Assembly (NCBI GenBank): GCA_027214385.1
Contig: JAPVXR010000015.1
Location: 41,911-105,910, forward strand
Direction: 5' to 3'
Source of the DNA: Cryomorphaceae bacterium 1068
Lineage (GTDB): Bacteria; Bacteroidota; Bacteroidia; Flavobacteriales_D; Cryomorphaceae
Length of the DNA stretch: 64,000 bases
A program made the position numbers and the translations under genes. This document shows positions 62,601-64,000 of the stretch, one piece after another. The notes beneath the pieces were generated by a model, which saw nothing but the letters and a program-made list of their open reading frames with translations, was not told the DNA's origin and did no database searches. The stretch's first letter is position 1, and the number at the start of each line of letters is the position of its first letter.

Positions 62601-64000
62601 GTTGATGCCAGAAAGCCGATTACTCCTTTCTCTTGAAGAATAGTATACTCCTCGGCCGTGCTTCCCGAGTTGAAGCCGTGATAATCTCCCGTATAGCATC
62701 CATTTCCAAGTAGGAACGGGTACTTCCCGTTCCATTCGTAATTATTGGGATTGTCGATGGTTTGATCAAATCCATCGGAGCTAGCGTGCCCGAAAAAAGT
62801 CATCATTGAGCAACCACCGTTGATTAGGCTTTCTACTTCTTCGGAGAGGTTGATTTCAATGGGAATCGACGATGTCTTTAAAAAAGTGTGCACATCGGCT
62901 CCAAAAGCCGAGTCCTCTATGGTTTCCTCGTAATCAAAGAGATAAGAAGCGAACCTATTCTGCTCCTGACTGTCGCGACCACCGCCGAAGTGAAGCACAT
63001 TTTTCATCCAAGCAGCTTGAGGCTGAAATTCGAAAGTTTGAAGCTTGTTTAAATACCACTGCAATTCTTCTTGATTCGTAGCGCTTACCCTTCCCGTTCT
63101 GATGGCAGGCTCAAGAATAGTCGAACCCAAACCTGCGGTAATCAAATTGTCAGATGAGGGATACCCTAACGTTGGAACCAAGTTTCTAGCATAATGCGCT
63201 GAATCTTTTCGAGAACCTGCTGAAAAAGCTTCCGGCACACCCCGAACGCTTTTTCCCAAAAGCAGTAAATACTGCGGAGGTGTGGGCCAACTGCTTAGTA
63301 AGAAATTGGAGAAATTTCTCAGGGCCATACCGCTTTTCTCAACTCCTCCGCCAAATTGGTCGTAGAGCTCATCTACTTCTGCCAAAACCGTGTTGAATCT
63401 TTGTTGGCGGTAATTGGCGTAGCTCTGAGCTGTTTCTAAAAGAGACCGATGCGTCACAATCAGAAAGGCCGAGTCGACTTCGGCTAAACCGTAATTGGTA
63501 AAAAAGCCATTGTTAGCCACAGCGGTAAGCGGGCCAATTGATTTCACTGACTCATCCGTTACCAAAAAACAATCATAAGTATCATCTCCAAAGCTGTTTT
63601 CGAGGAGGGTTCGAACTAGATTTCCTTCTTGAATGAACCCTGATCTTTGTGCCTCTTCTCCTTCTGCGTAAACTCTGGGAGCAGTTCCGCTCACATTTTG
63701 CAAATCATAGCGGGTTTTGCTCTGAGCAGTATTGAGTCTGTAGACAAATTCAAAAGAGTTTGCACCAGACAAGTCTGTGACATGGGGGAAATTCAACTCT
63801 ACAGAAGCCAGAGCCTGATAATCACTGGCTACTCCCAGCGAATTAGAAACTTCATGCCGAACTGAAGTCGACTGACCGCCAAGCGAACCATTTGGAATCT
63901 CAAAATCAAAGCGATTCACTTCGTAGCCTTGAAATTGAAAATTGACCGCCAAGGCGTTTTCGGTGCCATACCTGATTTGCAGGAAGTGGTTGTTCCCATT
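59642..64000 (-). CDS. large PorU-like T9SS protein (gingipain C25 fold), 5' end outside window
   Basis: The visible 1452 codons run off the right edge; the frame stays open through 64000 (reading HFLQIRYGTENALAVNFQF near the edge). A peptidase C25 domain lies in the first third. The catalytic His is in TFFGHASSDGF (about visible residue 405) and the Cys in LLGNGCYTGDYHG (about 435), followed by GFLASTELGF and LQGDPAVVVN. Then come several immunoglobulin-like beta domains. The tail is a T9SS-type sorting or FlgD-like domain (VLNYPNPFSTSTQF, IYRWDARDEYGDRLANGVYLYRV). PorU is the T9SS sortase; the length suggests the long form (PorU2-like) or a large secreted C25 protease. No porV follows. Confidence 0.85.
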   Translation of the reverse strand, partial: NGNNHFLQIRYGTENALAVNFQFQGYEVNRFDFEIPNGSLGGQSTSVRHEVSNSLGVASDYQALASVELNFPHVTDLSGANSFEFVYRLNTAQSKTRYDLQNVSGTAPRVYAEGEEAQRSGFIQEGNLVRTLLENSFGDDTYDCFLVTDESVKSIGPLTAVANNGFFTNYGLAEVDSAFLIVTHRSLLETAQSYANYRQQRFNTVLAEVDELYDQFGGGVEKSGMALRNFSNFLLSSWPTPPQYLLLLGKSVRGVPEAFSAGSRKDSAHYARNLVPTLGYPSSDNLITAGLGSTILEPAIRTGRVSATNQEELQWYLNKLQTFEFQPQAAWMKNVLHFGGGRDSQEQNRFASYLFDYEETIEDSAFGADVHTFLKTSSIPIEINLSEEVESLINGGCSMMTFFGHASSDGFDQTIDNPNNYEWNGKYPFLLGNGCYTGDYHGFNSGSTAEEYTILQEKGVIGFLASTELGFEASLNDYSRRFYRYLSVENYGGSVGDHIRKTVQEIQSQNDPNNLFVINTTLGMSLQGDPAVVVNSWPKPDLSISAQDVFFTPSEITAETDSFTVNMVVTNIGRGTYQPFSVTLEHETPEGVGDSVYVRTVEGLLFKDTVKINLPVDVQSGLGLHRFNVLVDLPNNEVEELEGFESVNNQVFDRQLFISNGGVVPVYPYRFAVVDENPVELRASTGDPLAEATTYRIEVDTTDTFDSPGLLFTEITQAGGVLEWEPSLNYSDSLVVYWRCAKLDEDEIVWRESTFQYIPDRRGWGQAHIFQFENNSLSQKEFNRAERQIDYSSGSARITNNVFGNSTSFENEVLLNTSVVEYGLCLGTPSVHLVVFDPLTFDAWGTDFGGANPDNFFGNDNNGARNPPCRSRIEYYFIFRQNNPTQMQSLADLLLSDVIPDGHIVVLYSARYVSYDDWDQTPDIYDAFSSLGAGIIGSEMAQDSVPYSLIARKGDPDFSFELYGDSINDVLNNMVDVPASGNSGLMASPRIGPAGSWGTLSWQTSSLESALGDTSRISIIGVKPNGVKEEILDTPYDEISNSISNIGALISPQEYPYLEFQIFSEDEENQTPRQVDRWHVLYDEVTELAVNPNRFFAFSGNEVAQGADGFLTVAIENISMIDSDSLLVRYWIEDSERNEIEIPYSIQDSLLVGEVLIDTVFFDTRFLRGENTLWVEVNPLNPQTGLTHQPEQTRFNNILRIPFVVTGDEENPILDVTFDGIHIINGEVVSPNPEVLIALKDENPFLIMDEPADTSLFKVFIAEPDGNLERVFFTNSIGEEVMQFIPAENEQNRAKIFYRPNLTKNGEHKLLVQASDKSGNSSGNTDFEIQFEVVKESTITEVLNYPNPFSTSTQFIFTLTGDQIPDEFKIQIMTISGRVVREIMQDEFGPIRVGRNRSIYRWDARDEYGDRLANGVYLYRVIAKINGEDIMLRDGGASQYFEQGFGKMVLFR

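Overview
The window is a 64 kb piece of a Bacteroidota chromosome, most likely from a marine Flavobacteriales-type organism. The lineage rests on three signs. Proteins carry type IX secretion (T9SS) signals: a gingipain-fold PorU-like protein at the right edge and a cupredoxin protein with a C-terminal sorting domain. Lipoproteins, DUF6089 and YwqK-type proteins are of Bacteroidota kind. Promoters repeatedly show the Bacteroidota -7 element TAnnTTTG. The content is mainly core metabolism. I saw no phage, transposase, CRISPR array or antiphage locus. The species assignment is inference.

Left part (1-16.4 kb): alaS (3' end outside), an M23 peptidase/MerR pair, hldD, a pterin pair (PTPS-like gene and folE), a BI-1 membrane protein and fabD. 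Next comes a tightly overlapping six-gene minus-strand operon (7231-13551) for activated sugars: TviB/WbpA-, WbpB-, WbpD- and WbpE-type enzymes for UDP-2,3-diacetamido-glucuronate, with UDP-glucose dehydrogenase and UDP-xylose synthase inside it. Divergent from it are an outer-membrane protein and waaA (Kdo transferase). With gmhA (50.3 kb) and hldD (3.4 kb), these indicate a heptose- and Kdo-containing lipopolysaccharide.

Middle (16.4-33.4 kb): a TspO-like protein, a serine hydrolase, tRNA-Leu(UAA) and tRNA-Gly(GCC). Between the tRNAs lies a repeat-rich spacer with a duplicated unit of about 110 bp and long palindromes. Then follow mutS, a TrmH-type methyltransferase, a DUF6089 beta-barrel, an OmpA-like/TPR lipoprotein, a deoxynucleoside kinase with folK, sppA, the secreted cupredoxin, DUF2797, a GH3-family protein and a second deoxynucleoside kinase.

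Right part (33.4-64 kb): a membrane pyrophosphatase fused at its C-terminus to a YceI domain, pdhB, etfB-etfA, a BFN/UVR nuclease-like protein, a CNT nucleoside transporter divergent from thyA-folA, and a PIG-L deacetylase/39-aa peptide/sodium symporter operon. These are followed by a YwqK-type protein, comM, gmhA, a DsbD with duplicated N-terminal domains, the packed set yhhQ-tilS-pabB-hemH, lpd, and the large PorU-like protein cut by the window end.

The genes suggest an aerobic heterotroph: pyruvate dehydrogenase parts, ETF and haem synthesis for respiration; scattered folate and thymidylate genes (folE, folK, pabB, folA, thyA) beside nucleoside salvage (two kinases, CNT); and T9SS export. 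The observations most worth a second look are the pyrophosphatase-YceI fusion with its unusual ion-gate residues, and the tRNA-spacer repeats. Next come two possibly leaderless genes and the eukaryote-like PTPS motif beside folE.
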